Notes under the pieces: generated by a model | The model's input: only the letters and a program-made list of their open reading frames with translations | Told to the model about the DNA's origin: nothing | Databases searched by the model: none | In this document: piece by piece, positions 10,401 to 17,718 of the stretch | Numbering within the stretch: the first letter of the stretch is position 1 | Layout: the number at the start of each line of letters is the position of its first letter | DNA from: Bdellovibrionales bacterium | Lineage (GTDB): Bacteria > Bdellovibrionota > Bdellovibrionia > Bdellovibrionales > Bdellovibrionaceae | Reading direction: 5' to 3' | Length of the DNA stretch: 48,873 nt | Assembly: GCA_005793345.1 (NCBI GenBank) | Contig: SXSU01000102.1 | Location: 1 to 48,873, forward strand | Translations under genes and position numbers: made by a program

Positions 10401-10522
10401 AAAAAACTTCTTATTAATGTGGATTTACCAACTCCTTTTGGACCAAGTACAGAAAAAATATTTGAACGCTCTAAACTAAATTTAAAGTTATTCTCAATTT
10501 CTGGTCGTTCAAAAAATTGCAT
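7463..10522 (-). CDS. STAND-type ATPase transcriptional regulator with TPR-like middle and winged-helix C-terminus
   Basis: A 1019-residue signal-responsive ATPase. Walker A is GPKGVGKST (residues 27-35) and Walker B is YIVWDD (91-96). The following region, including the GGLPFLINLW motif near residue 170, fits STAND NTPases of the MalT/AfsR kind, where the last part of the NTPase reads GGxP. Residues ~250-800 are helical with TPR-like patterns (for example SHLFDYRKSIDAYQEAEEKY). Residues ~840-937 look like an OmpR/SARP-type winged helix (SKQQLAQLIWG ... YTNFQRLRQVVG ... GGYRWNL). Residues ~965-1019 form a second winged helix (TRADLVEATKSSESTVKREL). It is likely an ATP-dependent transcription activator whose TPR part binds an inducer or partner. 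No signal peptide is present. It converges with the secreted-protein block, which is a plausible but unproven target. Confidence 0.8.
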   Translation of the reverse strand: MQFFERPEIENNFKFSLERSNIFSVLGPKGVGKSTLIRSFLFKSHLQQPIKFKWVTISNLVPLNEKLGFPNENSLEEALNLFSQNNNNYNYIVWDDVHLLPEPQLSILVSFLKNTFSTIKYILLSDENKNSIKLEVPFLVLEPLNEKECKDYINNFLSYSKNYEVSELLRVTGGLPFLINLWVQTNGAQNQLMGDAIISLFSEEEKVILAKFYFLNSINESSNLNFEKLLQKFYLQKDGNTFIIQPYLKEVLEQYLSDDIKRKEAFNVITELKLNSKVDYFLIYYIALRMGLEDELLKVVNFIEPQRLEHLSLLDLNEMHLKLFHYIEKIKVNSFSNDISDSELRVIRLFLKSGILLGQRSETIEQINFLIEHFNLKPRISNEYLWLLYELIYWSNRSQTPYKERIKNLFEKYINHSSGDLKYLYQIENAYPYITIDPQRALTTLNRILSSIKDQKTISLQVAYSHSLFQSASCYSHLFDYRKSIDAYQEAEEKYNLLHLPYFAMISRLNRAFEYVAINDIKFATDLLPKLIEQSRKFGYKYILAGAHMAESICLLESLDRNFALEKINKALEMMPHSAPPFSFLDIYKCKVRILLDLGLFKEAESIFSEKIKPFYNYIEYRLEFEKSLNLEEISEQWEQVSGFEKNKNYLRYILLLGQRLNDQQRELLEKTSRGKWLLLENEWIRCSDSNLEIKNLIQIISKMELLVDEAKKKIKNYSDVLFEEVMLLIFKIQLLQDKERLPLVNLYKKLIFSISNECVYKKVYLEVLKFLESSDISVKNFSKILEFSKLNPYQQVRISKWIIKSKNSKEGKYQILSNSVEFGIETKEVDDLSDLNNLIAKNKVLVVDYLGDVYLSNQQINEFHRKEVLRKFLTTLLENAPEVLSKQQLAQLIWGETYSPITHDPRIYTNFQRLRQVVGADCIESWEGGYRWNLKFSYSLIKQTNKDTNSTHKIQNLMIQVFHRKLELNEEWLTRADLVEATKSSESTVKRELSKLILNGIIVREGNGPNIKYRLKLK

Positions 10523-10627
10523 ATACTCTCATTTCTATTCAACTCTTTATTGTATGGAATGAATGAGTCACTGTAAAGTTTTACCCCAGAGTTAAGTCGA
10601 GTATTAAAGTACTTATTAAGCTTTTTT

Positions 10628-11350
10628 TTAATTGAGATTTTTTAAAAGAAGAGACAAATATATATCCTCATTAATTTTCAAAGGAATATCTTTACTTACA
10701 TCTAGATTTGTAAATTTTAAGTTTAAGTTTTTAATAACAGCAAGTGGATTTTTTTGATTAGCCTCCCCCATAAAATAAACAGCCATATTAGCTATAGCAT
10801 CTGCATGATTTAAATGAGTAAACTTTAGTTTACGTCCAAATATATCTTTTTGCCCCACTAAACTTTCTATCCCACGGAAACCCCAATGAGCTAGACTTAC
10901 TCCCGTTACTCCTCTATGCAATGGAGTCGAATGAGAATCGGTTAAAATGACTCCTAGCTTTTTTAATTTATAGTATTTTTTAAGGGACTTACAAATATTC
11001 TGTGCTGTTAGATATGGATTTTTTGGATATAAAATATAATATTCGCCATCGGTATTTGATTCATCAATTCCTGCAGCTGGTATTAATAAATTATGTTTTA
11101 TTGTAATATGATGATTGTATAAAGATTCACCCAAGTACACATCAGCTTCTCTTTGGATAAGTTCTTTTTTGTTTTTAATTGCACTTTTAAAACATATTTG
11201 ATTTTCAGATAAGCTCACAATTTTTGAAGTGATCGCAAGAACATCACCTTCTTTTAAATTATTAGTCTTAAGCGAAGAGATAACAAAGTCCACAATGTTA
11301 TCCCCAGCTCGGAAAATTTTTGTTTTTATTGGTTTAATTTTAGGCTGCAA
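10628..11350 (-). CDS. FolC2/CofE-family gamma-glutamyl ligase
   Basis: A 240-residue member of the coenzyme F420-0:L-glutamate ligase (CofE, COG1478) family. The family pattern is visible: GDVLAITSKIVS near residue 40, IPAAGIDESN near 92, the LGVILTDSHSTPLHRGVTG segment in place of the usual SDTFGRPWRxGxTD, and the C-terminal HADAIANMAVYFMGEA. In bacteria that do not make F420, homologues (FolC2, described from Chlamydia) are thought to add glutamate to folates. The thyA-folA pair elsewhere in the window agrees with that, but the link is inference. The start is a TTG, preceded by AATAGG, and it lies inside the last codons of the DUF2442 gene (11-bp overlap), so translation is probably coupled. 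No ATG is available nearby in frame. Confidence 0.75.
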   Translation of the reverse strand: MQPKIKPIKTKIFRAGDNIVDFVISSLKTNNLKEGDVLAITSKIVSLSENQICFKSAIKNKKELIQREADVYLGESLYNHHITIKHNLLIPAAGIDESNTDGEYYILYPKNPYLTAQNICKSLKKYYKLKKLGVILTDSHSTPLHRGVTGVSLAHWGFRGIESLVGQKDIFGRKLKFTHLNHADAIANMAVYFMGEANQKNPLAVIKNLNLKFTNLDVSKDIPLKINEDIYLSLLLKNLN

Positions 11351-11585
11351 TTTTTTGACCTATTAAATATAAAAACTCAGGTGCGAAATCTGCACCATTA
11401 GGCCACTGGAGAACCTTCCAATCAGTTAAATATACTTTTTTAAAAAAAGTTATATCTTTTAAAGGCTCAAAAACCTCACCTTTTAATTCATCTTTTAGAT
11501 CAACAATTTTTATTTCTCCGTTGTTAAAAGTAATTTGGATTTTATAATCCTGTACAAGTGTAAAATTTATTACCTTAAGTATCAT
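11340..11585 (-). CDS. DUF2442 family protein
   Basis: An 81-residue protein with the DUF2442 pattern: an N-terminal beta-hairpin domain (NFTLVQDYKIQITFNNGE) and the family's C-terminal signature WPNGADFAPEFLYL. It is paired with a DUF4160 gene whose stop lies two bases before this ATG. A GGAG inside the end of the DUF4160 frame serves as ribosome-binding site, so the two are translationally coupled. DUF4160-DUF2442 pairs are widespread and often suspected to be toxin-antitoxin-like modules. The role is not established. The 3' end overlaps the start of the FolC2-like gene. Confidence 0.8.
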   Translation of the reverse strand: MILKVINFTLVQDYKIQITFNNGEIKIVDLKDELKGEVFEPLKDITFFKKVYLTDWKVLQWPNGADFAPEFLYLIGQKIAA

Positions 11586-11587
11586 AA

Positions 11588-11848
11588 TTACTCCAACGGT
11601 TTAATTTTATGCGGTAGCTTTCCTGATTGAGCAAGATTCCAGTTTTGCATCAGTTCATCGCGATGATCATCTGCCCATTCAAGCACAGCAGCTTTAATTC
11701 GTTTAGGTAACTGGCCCTGTAAAGTTCGCAGGTCATTAATGCCGATAATAGCCTCATCTTCACCGTAAACAGCATGAAAATATGGAGGATTGTGCTCCCT
11801 AAAGTTCATCACTATTATCACACCTAAGAATCGACAAATCTCTGGCAT
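11588..11848 (-). CDS. DUF4160 family protein
   Basis: I choose the ATG at 11848 (MPEICRFLGVII) because GGAG lies eight bases upstream and all DUF4160 homologues begin with this MPxI segment. A longer frame extends 21 codons further but adds a sequence without family resemblance. The 86-residue product shows the family features HNPPYFHAVYG (residues 20-30, a conserved His/Tyr stretch) and RIKAAVLEWADDHRDELMQNW. It is the first gene of a pair with DUF2442, two bases apart. The biochemical role of the family is unknown. Genomic pairing suggests a toxin-antitoxin-like or small regulatory module. Confidence 0.8.
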   Translation of the reverse strand: MPEICRFLGVIIVMNFREHNPPYFHAVYGEDEAIIGINDLRTLQGQLPKRIKAAVLEWADDHRDELMQNWNLAQSGKLPHKIKPLE

Positions 11849-11944
11849 TAAATTTCTCCAAAAAAACATGAATAATAACGGATTACAAGTCCTTGTATTA
11901 GATATAATCATGAATGGTAACTTTACTCAATAAAAATACTTCAT

Positions 11945-12084
11945 TTATTATGAAAACAAAAAAGTGAGTTTATTTTTTCATAATAGTGAGCTATAAAAAA
12001 TAACCTCCTATTATCATTATATTAACTACACGTGATTACGTCTGATATAATCTCGAAAGCAATCAGACTTAATCATAAGACAAT
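11945..12084. repeat. Decayed copies of palindromic modules B and A
   Basis: 11945-11986 resembles module B (TTATTATGAAAAC...TTTTTTCATAATAG), with the inner palindrome degraded. 12027-12084 resembles module A: it keeps GTCTGATATAATC and CAGACTTAATCATAAG, but the loop stem is damaged (TCTCGAAAGCAATC). This is the most diverged of the copies in the window and lies between the DUF4160 start and the pip stop. Confidence 0.6.
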
Positions 12085-12091
12085 GCATTTA

Positions 12092-13042
12092 TTATTTATA
12101 TTTAGTCTTAAATTTTTCGGTTGCCTCTAAAAGTACTTGAGTAATTCCAGGCTCTGTTACTGAATGACCAGCATCACTTATCAAAAATAATTCTGATTGA
12201 GGAAGTGCTTTATGCAACGCCCATGCACTTTTAGCAGGACATACGACATCATAACGACCTTGCACGATTATCGTAGGTATGTGTTTTATTTTATGTGCTT
12301 GCTCTAGAATAAAATTTGATGATGGAAGAAATGCATTATTCATAAAATAATGACACTCAATTCGTGCAAAAGGCAAAGCTTTGGCAGGATCATTATAATG
12401 ATCCATATAATCTTTTGCAGGAATTAATTTTGAAACTGAGGCTTCCCAAATACTCCATACTTTTGCTGCTTGAAGTTTTTCAGTTTCGTTTTCAGATGTC
12501 AGTCGTTTATAATACGCTTTAATGAAATCATGTCTTTCATTTTCTGGAATTAGATTTTTATAATTCTCCCAAAAATCTGGAAAAATCCAACTTGCTCCCT
12601 CTTGGTAAAACCATTGAAGCTCTTCATGACGACATAAAAATATTCCTCGAAGAATCAACTCACTTACGCGTGTTGAATGCGTTATTGCGTAAACTAATGC
12701 AAGTGTAGATCCCCAACTACCACCGAATACCAACCATTTTTCAATTTTTAGTAATTCTCGAACTTTCTCAACATCAGCTACAAGATCCCAAGTTGTATTT
12801 TCTTTTAGCTCTGCAAATGGTATACTTTTACCACTTCCACGTTGATCGATTAAAATTATTCGATAAAATTTAGGATCAAAATACTGCCGGTAAAAAGGCT
12901 CAATTCCCCCTCCCGGGCCACCGTGTAAAAATACAACGGGATAGCCAGTGGGATTTCCACATTCTTCCACATGGATCGTGTGAAGGTCAGATACTTTAAT
13001 GAAATGGTTTTGAAATGGTTCTATTGGTGGATATAAGTTCAT
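12092..13042 (-). CDS. pip: Proline iminopeptidase
   Basis: A 316-residue alpha/beta-hydrolase that removes N-terminal proline from peptides (peptidase family S33), expected in the cytoplasm. The family hallmarks are HGGPGGG (residues 40-46, oxyanion hole), DQRGSGKS (66-73), GGSWGS with nucleophile Ser109, and a catalytic Asp265 (GRYDVV) and His293 (AGHSVT). The length matches the family. The ATG is preceded by AGGATTATTAT. It is transcribed alone, divergent from adenosine deaminase. A peptide- and nucleoside-degrading pair would suit an organism feeding on cell contents, but that is inference. Confidence 0.93.
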   Translation of the reverse strand: MNLYPPIEPFQNHFIKVSDLHTIHVEECGNPTGYPVVFLHGGPGGGIEPFYRQYFDPKFYRIILIDQRGSGKSIPFAELKENTTWDLVADVEKVRELLKIEKWLVFGGSWGSTLALVYAITHSTRVSELILRGIFLCRHEELQWFYQEGASWIFPDFWENYKNLIPENERHDFIKAYYKRLTSENETEKLQAAKVWSIWEASVSKLIPAKDYMDHYNDPAKALPFARIECHYFMNNAFLPSSNFILEQAHKIKHIPTIIVQGRYDVVCPAKSAWALHKALPQSELFLISDAGHSVTEPGITQVLLEATEKFKTKYK

Positions 13043-13079
13043 ATAATAATCCTATCTGACATAATCAGCGCAAAGGAAA

Positions 13080-13141
13080 TAACTGCTTATGATTATTTCT
13101 GATATAATCGCGAAGCGATCAGACTTAATCATGAGTAGTTA
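13080..13141. repeat. Palindromic module A, single copy
   Basis: A near-consensus A module: arms TAACTGCTTATGATTA and TAATCATGAGTAGTTA, with loop stem ATCGC-GAA-GCGAT. It stands in the divergent region between pip and adenosine deaminase. A shorter related scrap (TCTGACATAATCAGC) precedes it. Confidence 0.85.
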
Positions 13142-13290
13142 TTTACATAAAACAAAATAAATGTTTCAATGAAAACGATAAATACTTTTTGAACTATAAT
13201 ATAATTTCAGAGCCCGTCAAATATAATGAACGCAACGAGTATAGAATTGCTCTCTTTTCAAGCTCTGAGTGAAAAATAATTGGATCGAAT

Positions 13291-14301
13291 ATGAATTTAA
13301 AAGATTTACCAAAAATTGAACTGCACCGTCATCTTGATTGCTCAATGAGATTCTCAACGATGCTAGAATTATTAAATATTGATACCAGTAGCGCATCGGT
13401 AAAACTTATTACTTTGAAAAAAAAATATCTAATTGAGTCTCCACATAAAAACTTGGCTGAAGTTATTATTAAATTTAAAGTGGCTCAAGAATTATTAAAA
13501 GGAAAGTCAATTTTAAAAAGACTTGCTTTCGAATGTATTGAAGATGCTTACTACGATGGTATTAAAATAATAGAATTAAGGTACTCTCCTGATTATATTA
13601 AAGAAGTAAATCCTGAGTTATCTTTTCTAGAAATACATGAAGCCCTTTTGGAGGGCGCATTGTTGGGGCAAGCTAAGTATAAAATTGCATTTGGATTTAT
13701 AATAATAATCCAGCGCACACTTACCGTTGAACGAGCCCAACAAACAATGAACTTTGCGCTCTTTAAAAATATTAAAATTATTGGCGTTGATCTTGCCGAT
13801 GTTGAAGATTTTCCAGCCTTACCATTTTTAAAATTATTTGAAAAAGCTAGTGAAGAAAATCTTTCAATCACTATACATGCAGGTGAAGTTCCAACTCAAA
13901 AATCTATTGAAAATATTAAAGAAGCAATTTTGCAATTTAACGTCCGCCGAATTGGACATGGAATTCAATCAATTAAATCTCCTGAAATTTGTAATTTGAT
14001 CATTGATAAAAAAATACCACTTGAGATTTGCCCATCAAGCAATGTGCTCACTCAAGGAGTTAAAACAATTTCTGATCATCCAGTCAAAAAATTATGGGAT
14101 ATGGGTGTGCCAATTACACTTAACACTGATGATCCTGGGATATTTAATATTAATTTGACTCATGAATATGAGTTGGTTCAAAAAATTTTCCAATTTACAG
14201 AAAATGATTTTATAAAAATGAACAAAATTGCTTTTGAAAACTCATTTATACCAAAAGTAGAACTGCAAAATTTTAACACTACCTTTATACTGAATACTTA
14301 A
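13291..14301 (+). CDS. add: Adenosine deaminase
   Basis: A 336-residue zinc-dependent purine-nucleoside deaminase (adenosine to inosine) in the cytosol. Metal and catalytic residues of the family are all visible: His12 and His14 (ELHRHLD), His196 and Glu199 (IHAGEV), His223 (RIGHGI), and Asp280-Asp281 (LNTDDPG). The length is normal. The ribosome-binding site is weak (GGATCG before the ATG). It follows palindromic module A, so the promoter must lie between about 13150 and 13280. It works in purine salvage, alongside purD in the window, although the two are not in one operon. An adenine deaminase is less likely because the ICPSSNV and LNTDDPG segments match the adenosine type. Confidence 0.9.
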   Translation: MNLKDLPKIELHRHLDCSMRFSTMLELLNIDTSSASVKLITLKKKYLIESPHKNLAEVIIKFKVAQELLKGKSILKRLAFECIEDAYYDGIKIIELRYSPDYIKEVNPELSFLEIHEALLEGALLGQAKYKIAFGFIIIIQRTLTVERAQQTMNFALFKNIKIIGVDLADVEDFPALPFLKLFEKASEENLSITIHAGEVPTQKSIENIKEAILQFNVRRIGHGIQSIKSPEICNLIIDKKIPLEICPSSNVLTQGVKTISDHPVKKLWDMGVPITLNTDDPGIFNINLTHEYELVQKIFQFTENDFIKMNKIAFENSFIPKVELQNFNTTFILNT

Positions 14302-14370
14302 ATTAGATTTTTTAAAGTTAAAATGTGATTAAAATAACCAACTTTAAGTTAAAATTATATTTTACAAATA

Positions 14371-14410
14371 TAATCCGCATGATTTTATACATATGATTAC
14401 ATGCGGATTA
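14371..14410. other. 11-bp inverted repeat, possible operator or hairpin
   Basis: TAATCCGCATG (14371-14381) pairs perfectly with CATGCGGATTA (14400-14410) across 18 bases. It is unrelated to modules A-C and lies between adenosine deaminase and transketolase. It could be a terminator stem for the former (no T-run follows) or a regulator site for the latter. Confidence 0.45.
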
Positions 14411-14436
14411 CTTTGTAAGATAACCGCTTATTAGGG

Positions 14437-14500
14437 TTATTATGAAAGCACAAACTTTAGTTTGGGTTTTCATAATACGGGGTGATTAAAAATCGCTCCC
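14437..14500. repeat. Palindromic modules B and C
   Basis: Module B at 14437-14477 (TTATTATGAAAGC...TTTTCATAATA, with inner ACTTTAGTTT) is followed by a module C with a decayed right arm (GGGGTGATT...AATCGCTCCC). Together with the inverted repeat upstream this fills most of the ~320-bp gap between add and the transketolase gene. I see no gene here. Confidence 0.8.
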
Positions 14501-14623
14501 AATATGAGTATTTAAATGACGCAGTTAAGATTTATTGTATTTTTAAATTTCAAACTTTATAAATTTAGTAAACTAAAAAATCAAAAAGGTTTTATTTAAA
14601 ATTTTTTTAAACAAAGAGGTTAT

Positions 14624-16660
14624 ATGCAAAAGTTAGCTTCAACACCAAAAAACGCTCCTCACTTTTTTATAGATATTAAATCAAAAAAAGGAACAACTCT
14701 TAAGTGTGCTGATCCTAAATCAACTCGCGCAATGGTAAGCTTAATGGATATGAATGCCGTTTTAGGTGGAGCTGCTGCCCACTATGGCGGACCCGCTGCT
14801 TTTGCAGAACTTATGTCTGCAACTCATGCCTTAATGTTTAACGATTCTAAAAAACAAAATAAAGAGTGGCACCAATTATACAATTTTGTAAACGATGCTG
14901 GTCATTGTGAAAATGGTTTATATGCACTCAAAGCCAATTATGGATTTGCCGACTTAACATTTGAAGATTTAAAACATTTTAGATCAATAAAAAGTAAATT
15001 AACTGGCCATGGAGAAGTTCATTTGTTTCCTAATGGTGTACAATTAAGTAATGGCCCACTGGGCTCCGCCTTTCCACAATCTCAAGGTTTGGCAATGTCT
15101 GATGCCTTATCTGGTGGAGCTTATGGCTCCCGAGTTACTATCACTGCCATTTCAGATGGAGCCTGCATGGAAGGCGAAGCGCGTGAAGCTTTGGCCGCAG
15201 TTCCAGGATTAGCTTCTGTAGGAAAAATTGCTCCTTATATTTTAATTATTAGTGATAACAACACTAAGCTTTCAGGTCGTATTGATAAAGATAGTTTTTC
15301 GATGAATCCAACTTTTGATAGTTTAAAAACTTTAGGTTGGGAAGTTATTGATCTTAAAAATGGAAACTCACTACAAGATTGTGTGGACACAATTGAGGTC
15401 GCAATTGAGATGGCACGTGCAAATCCCAAAAAGCCAATTGCTATTCACGCAAAAACTGTAAAAGGTATTGGCACACAAAAAACAGCAGAGTCCTCATCTG
15501 GAGGACATGGTTTTCCTTTGAAAAGTCCAACCGAATTAACTGGTTTTTTGACTGAGATTTATTGTCAAAATGAACCAACTGAGATTCCTAATCTTTTTAC
15601 AAATTGGATTGATGATTTAATAAAACTTGAAAGTAAAATAAAATTGAATCACAAAGCTCCTCCACTTGCTCATTTAGGAGATGAAAAAATTCAAAATGGT
15701 GTATCAAGCGCAATGATTCAAGCTCGTAAAAATGGTTTACCAATAGTTTCTATCACTTCAGATTTGCCTGGCTCTACTGGAGTTGCGGGGTTTAGAAAAG
15801 AGTTTCCACAATTTTCATTTGATGTAGGTATTGCTGAATCTAACATGGTGTCAGTTGCTGCAGGTTTTTCTAAAAATGGATTTATTCCTGTTGTCGATAC
15901 ATTTGCACAATTTGGCGTAACTAAGGGGGCATTGCCATTAACCATGGCTATGTTGTCAGAGGCTCCAATCATTGCAGTTTATTCCCATACAGGGTTTCAG
16001 GATGCCGCGGACGGCGCTTCTCACCAAGCCTTAAATTATTTATCAATGGTCGCAGGAATACCCAATGTAAAAGCTTTTGCCCTATCGTGTTCTGAAGAAG
16101 CACATACACTTATGATGGAAGCTTTTGAAACTTTTAGCAAAGATGTACAGACTGGGAAGACTCCAAGTAGTTATATATTTTTCTTGGGACGAGAAAATTT
16201 TCCCAAAAGTTATGTTACTCAACCAAAAGCAAATTATAAATTAAATCAAGCACAGATTGTAAGACAAAGCACACTCACCCCATCTCCAAAGGCTGTGACC
16301 ATAGTTGCAAGTGGATCTTGTCTTCATGAGGCTGTCATTGCACATGATGAACTTTTAAAATCAGGAATTCACTCAACAGTAATTAATCCAATTTGTATTA
16401 ATCATATTGATATTGAAACTCTAAAAAAGGCATTAGTAATTTCAGAAGGAAGAGTTATAACTGTTGAAGATCATCAACTCATAGGTGGTTTCGGTTCGAT
16501 TGTCGCACACTCACTAGCAATTAATAATATTAATTTTGAATTGAAAACTCTTGGCGTTGCAGGAGCTTTTGGACAAAGCGCCTACTCAGCAAAAGAACTT
16601 TATCAAAAACATAACTTTGATAGTGAAGCCATTTGCAATTTTGCAAAAGAGTGGTTTTAA
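14624..16660 (+). CDS. Transketolase, divergent form
   Basis: A 678-residue thiamine-diphosphate enzyme of the non-oxidative pentose phosphate pathway. The domain order is typical: an N-terminal TPP domain with SDG (177-179) to DNN (211-213) in place of the usual GDG...NN motif, a central pyrimidine domain with VGIAESNM (catalytic Glu405), the phosphate/substrate loop YSHTGFQDAADGASHQ, and a C-terminal domain with GSCLHEAV. The N-terminus is unlike E. coli TktA. It reads LGGAAAHYGGPAAFAEL where SGHPGAPMG is expected, so the cofactor pocket edge differs. Start ATG behind AAAGAGG. No neighbour is in operon with it. Transaldolase, its metabolic partner, lies 3 kb away on the other strand. It could act on other ketoses. 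Confidence 0.85.
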   Translation: MQKLASTPKNAPHFFIDIKSKKGTTLKCADPKSTRAMVSLMDMNAVLGGAAAHYGGPAAFAELMSATHALMFNDSKKQNKEWHQLYNFVNDAGHCENGLYALKANYGFADLTFEDLKHFRSIKSKLTGHGEVHLFPNGVQLSNGPLGSAFPQSQGLAMSDALSGGAYGSRVTITAISDGACMEGEAREALAAVPGLASVGKIAPYILIISDNNTKLSGRIDKDSFSMNPTFDSLKTLGWEVIDLKNGNSLQDCVDTIEVAIEMARANPKKPIAIHAKTVKGIGTQKTAESSSGGHGFPLKSPTELTGFLTEIYCQNEPTEIPNLFTNWIDDLIKLESKIKLNHKAPPLAHLGDEKIQNGVSSAMIQARKNGLPIVSITSDLPGSTGVAGFRKEFPQFSFDVGIAESNMVSVAAGFSKNGFIPVVDTFAQFGVTKGALPLTMAMLSEAPIIAVYSHTGFQDAADGASHQALNYLSMVAGIPNVKAFALSCSEEAHTLMMEAFETFSKDVQTGKTPSSYIFFLGRENFPKSYVTQPKANYKLNQAQIVRQSTLTPSPKAVTIVASGSCLHEAVIAHDELLKSGIHSTVINPICINHIDIETLKKALVISEGRVITVEDHQLIGGFGSIVAHSLAINNINFELKTLGVAGAFGQSAYSAKELYQKHNFDSEAICNFAKEWF

Positions 16661-16674
16661 TCTTTTTAAGATTA
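16658..16674 (+). terminator. Short hairpin at the transketolase stop codon
   Basis: TAATCTT-TTT-AAGATTA forms a 7-bp stem that includes the stop codon itself. No strong T-run follows, so it is only a possible terminator. Confidence 0.3.
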
Positions 16675-16778
16675 CGGGATTAAATCTGGAAAATTGTTTA
16701 TAAGTCAGATTAATCATGCTCATTTAATAAGTCTGAGATTAAAAATGTATTAACCTAACCAAATAAGGAAATTTATAT

Positions 16779-17210
16779 ATGAAAAAAATTATATCATTTT
16801 TGTTTTTATCTTTTTGTGGTTTCACATACGCATTTGAAAATGTACAAAATATCGAATTATCTAACAAAGGTACTTTAGAACTTTATGACTCTTTAAAAAA
16901 TTTAGGATTTACAGAACAAAGCAAAGCAACTGGTTCGCAAATTGAGTTACAAGAAATTCTTTGCAATACAGTATTCTATACCGGAAACAGACTTGATGCT
17001 TGTAATCTTGCAGCTTTAGATAAAGCCCTCTACTTAACAGAAGCTGAATCATTAAAGCTCATTAAGTTATTTGATAAAATGGAATTAAATAAATATTTTA
17101 ATTCGACAAATAAAAATACAATTCACATTCAAGATTTATCGTGTACATCTTTTACCCCACCGGGACCAGATGAGCGAATTGTTAATTGTACTTTAAAACT
17201 ATTAAATTAA
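16779..17210 (+). CDS. Small secreted hypothetical protein (143 aa)
   Basis: The ATG follows AATAAGGAAATTTAT. A signal peptide of about 19 residues ends GFTYA-FENV. The mature protein has four cysteines (in EILCNTV, LDACNLA, DLSCTSF and VNCTLK), enough for two disulfides. No domain is recognised. It is a single-gene unit between the transketolase gene and a repeat region. A palindromic C module follows the stop codon and may end its transcript. Confidence 0.6.
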   Translation: MKKIISFLFLSFCGFTYAFENVQNIELSNKGTLELYDSLKNLGFTEQSKATGSQIELQEILCNTVFYTGNRLDACNLAALDKALYLTEAESLKLIKLFDKMELNKYFNSTNKNTIHIQDLSCTSFTPPGPDERIVNCTLKLLN

Positions 17211-17231
17211 TTTACTTTCATTATTATATTA

Positions 17232-17253
17232 CCGGGTGATTGAAAATCACCCC
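17232..17253. repeat. Palindromic module C, solitary
   Basis: GGGTGATT-GAA-AATCACCC, a perfect 8-bp stem, with the usual CCAACAAA sequence after it. It lies 22 bases after the preceding gene and may double as its terminator, although the tail is A-rich. Confidence 0.7.
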
Positions 17254-17261
17254 AACAAAAT

Positions 17262-17669
17262 AGGACCTTGCAAGCCCTCTCCATGCCTGACCACCCATAA
17301 TCAACTCGACCTATCGGTGGTCGAGTTATAGTTCACTCAATAATACTTTTAGAATTAAATTTTTAATCCCATTAGTTCTTCAGCAAACGTACAGTTAAAA
17401 AAGTTCCATTACCCTTTTTAAAATCTCCAGAATCAACAAAATCAATTTTAAAATCCAGTAAAGTTTTTTTCTATTATGACGATTAAATACCCACGTGTTG
17501 CGTGGGTATTTAATTTTTAAATATGTCATAATGGCCTCCTTTTATATTAATGGGAGGCCATTGCCTTTTTAAAGACTTGCAAGGTCACTTCTCGACAATG
17601 CAAGACTAATAGTTACGTATTGTGTATTAAAATTAATATTGGCTTTGAAAATTTTCGTAGTTCGGAATT
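17262..17669. repeat. ~405-bp structured direct repeat, copy 1
   Basis: The copy begins GGACCTTGCAAG and stays alignable with copy 2 (18950-19356) to TTCGGAATT. An inner unit of 323 bp (17264-17586) is bounded by perfect 11-bp inverted repeats, GACCTTGCAAG and CTTGCAAGGTC. Inside are three stems: AACTCGACC/GGTCGAGTT; TTAAATACCCACG/CGTGGGTATTTAA, nested in TTATGAC/GTCATAA; and AATGGCCTCC/GGAGGCCATT. No protein frame is evident. It fills the 500-bp gap downstream of the reverse-strand lipoprotein gene. It may be a MITE-like element or a structured RNA. Confidence 0.85.
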
Positions 17670-17718
17670 TTTACCGTCTCAGGAAATAGAAAACAATGAT
17701 TATAGTAATATTAGAAAT

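Noticed and set aside
13207-13268. TCAGAGC/GCTCTGA inverted repeat before adenosine deaminase
   Set aside because: Only 7 bp with a ~48-base loop. Expected by chance in a window of this size.
17264-17586. Retron-like msr/msd RNA
   Set aside because: Inverted ends around hairpins recall a1/a2 repeats, but there is no reverse transcriptase nearby, and two copies of the element occur without one.
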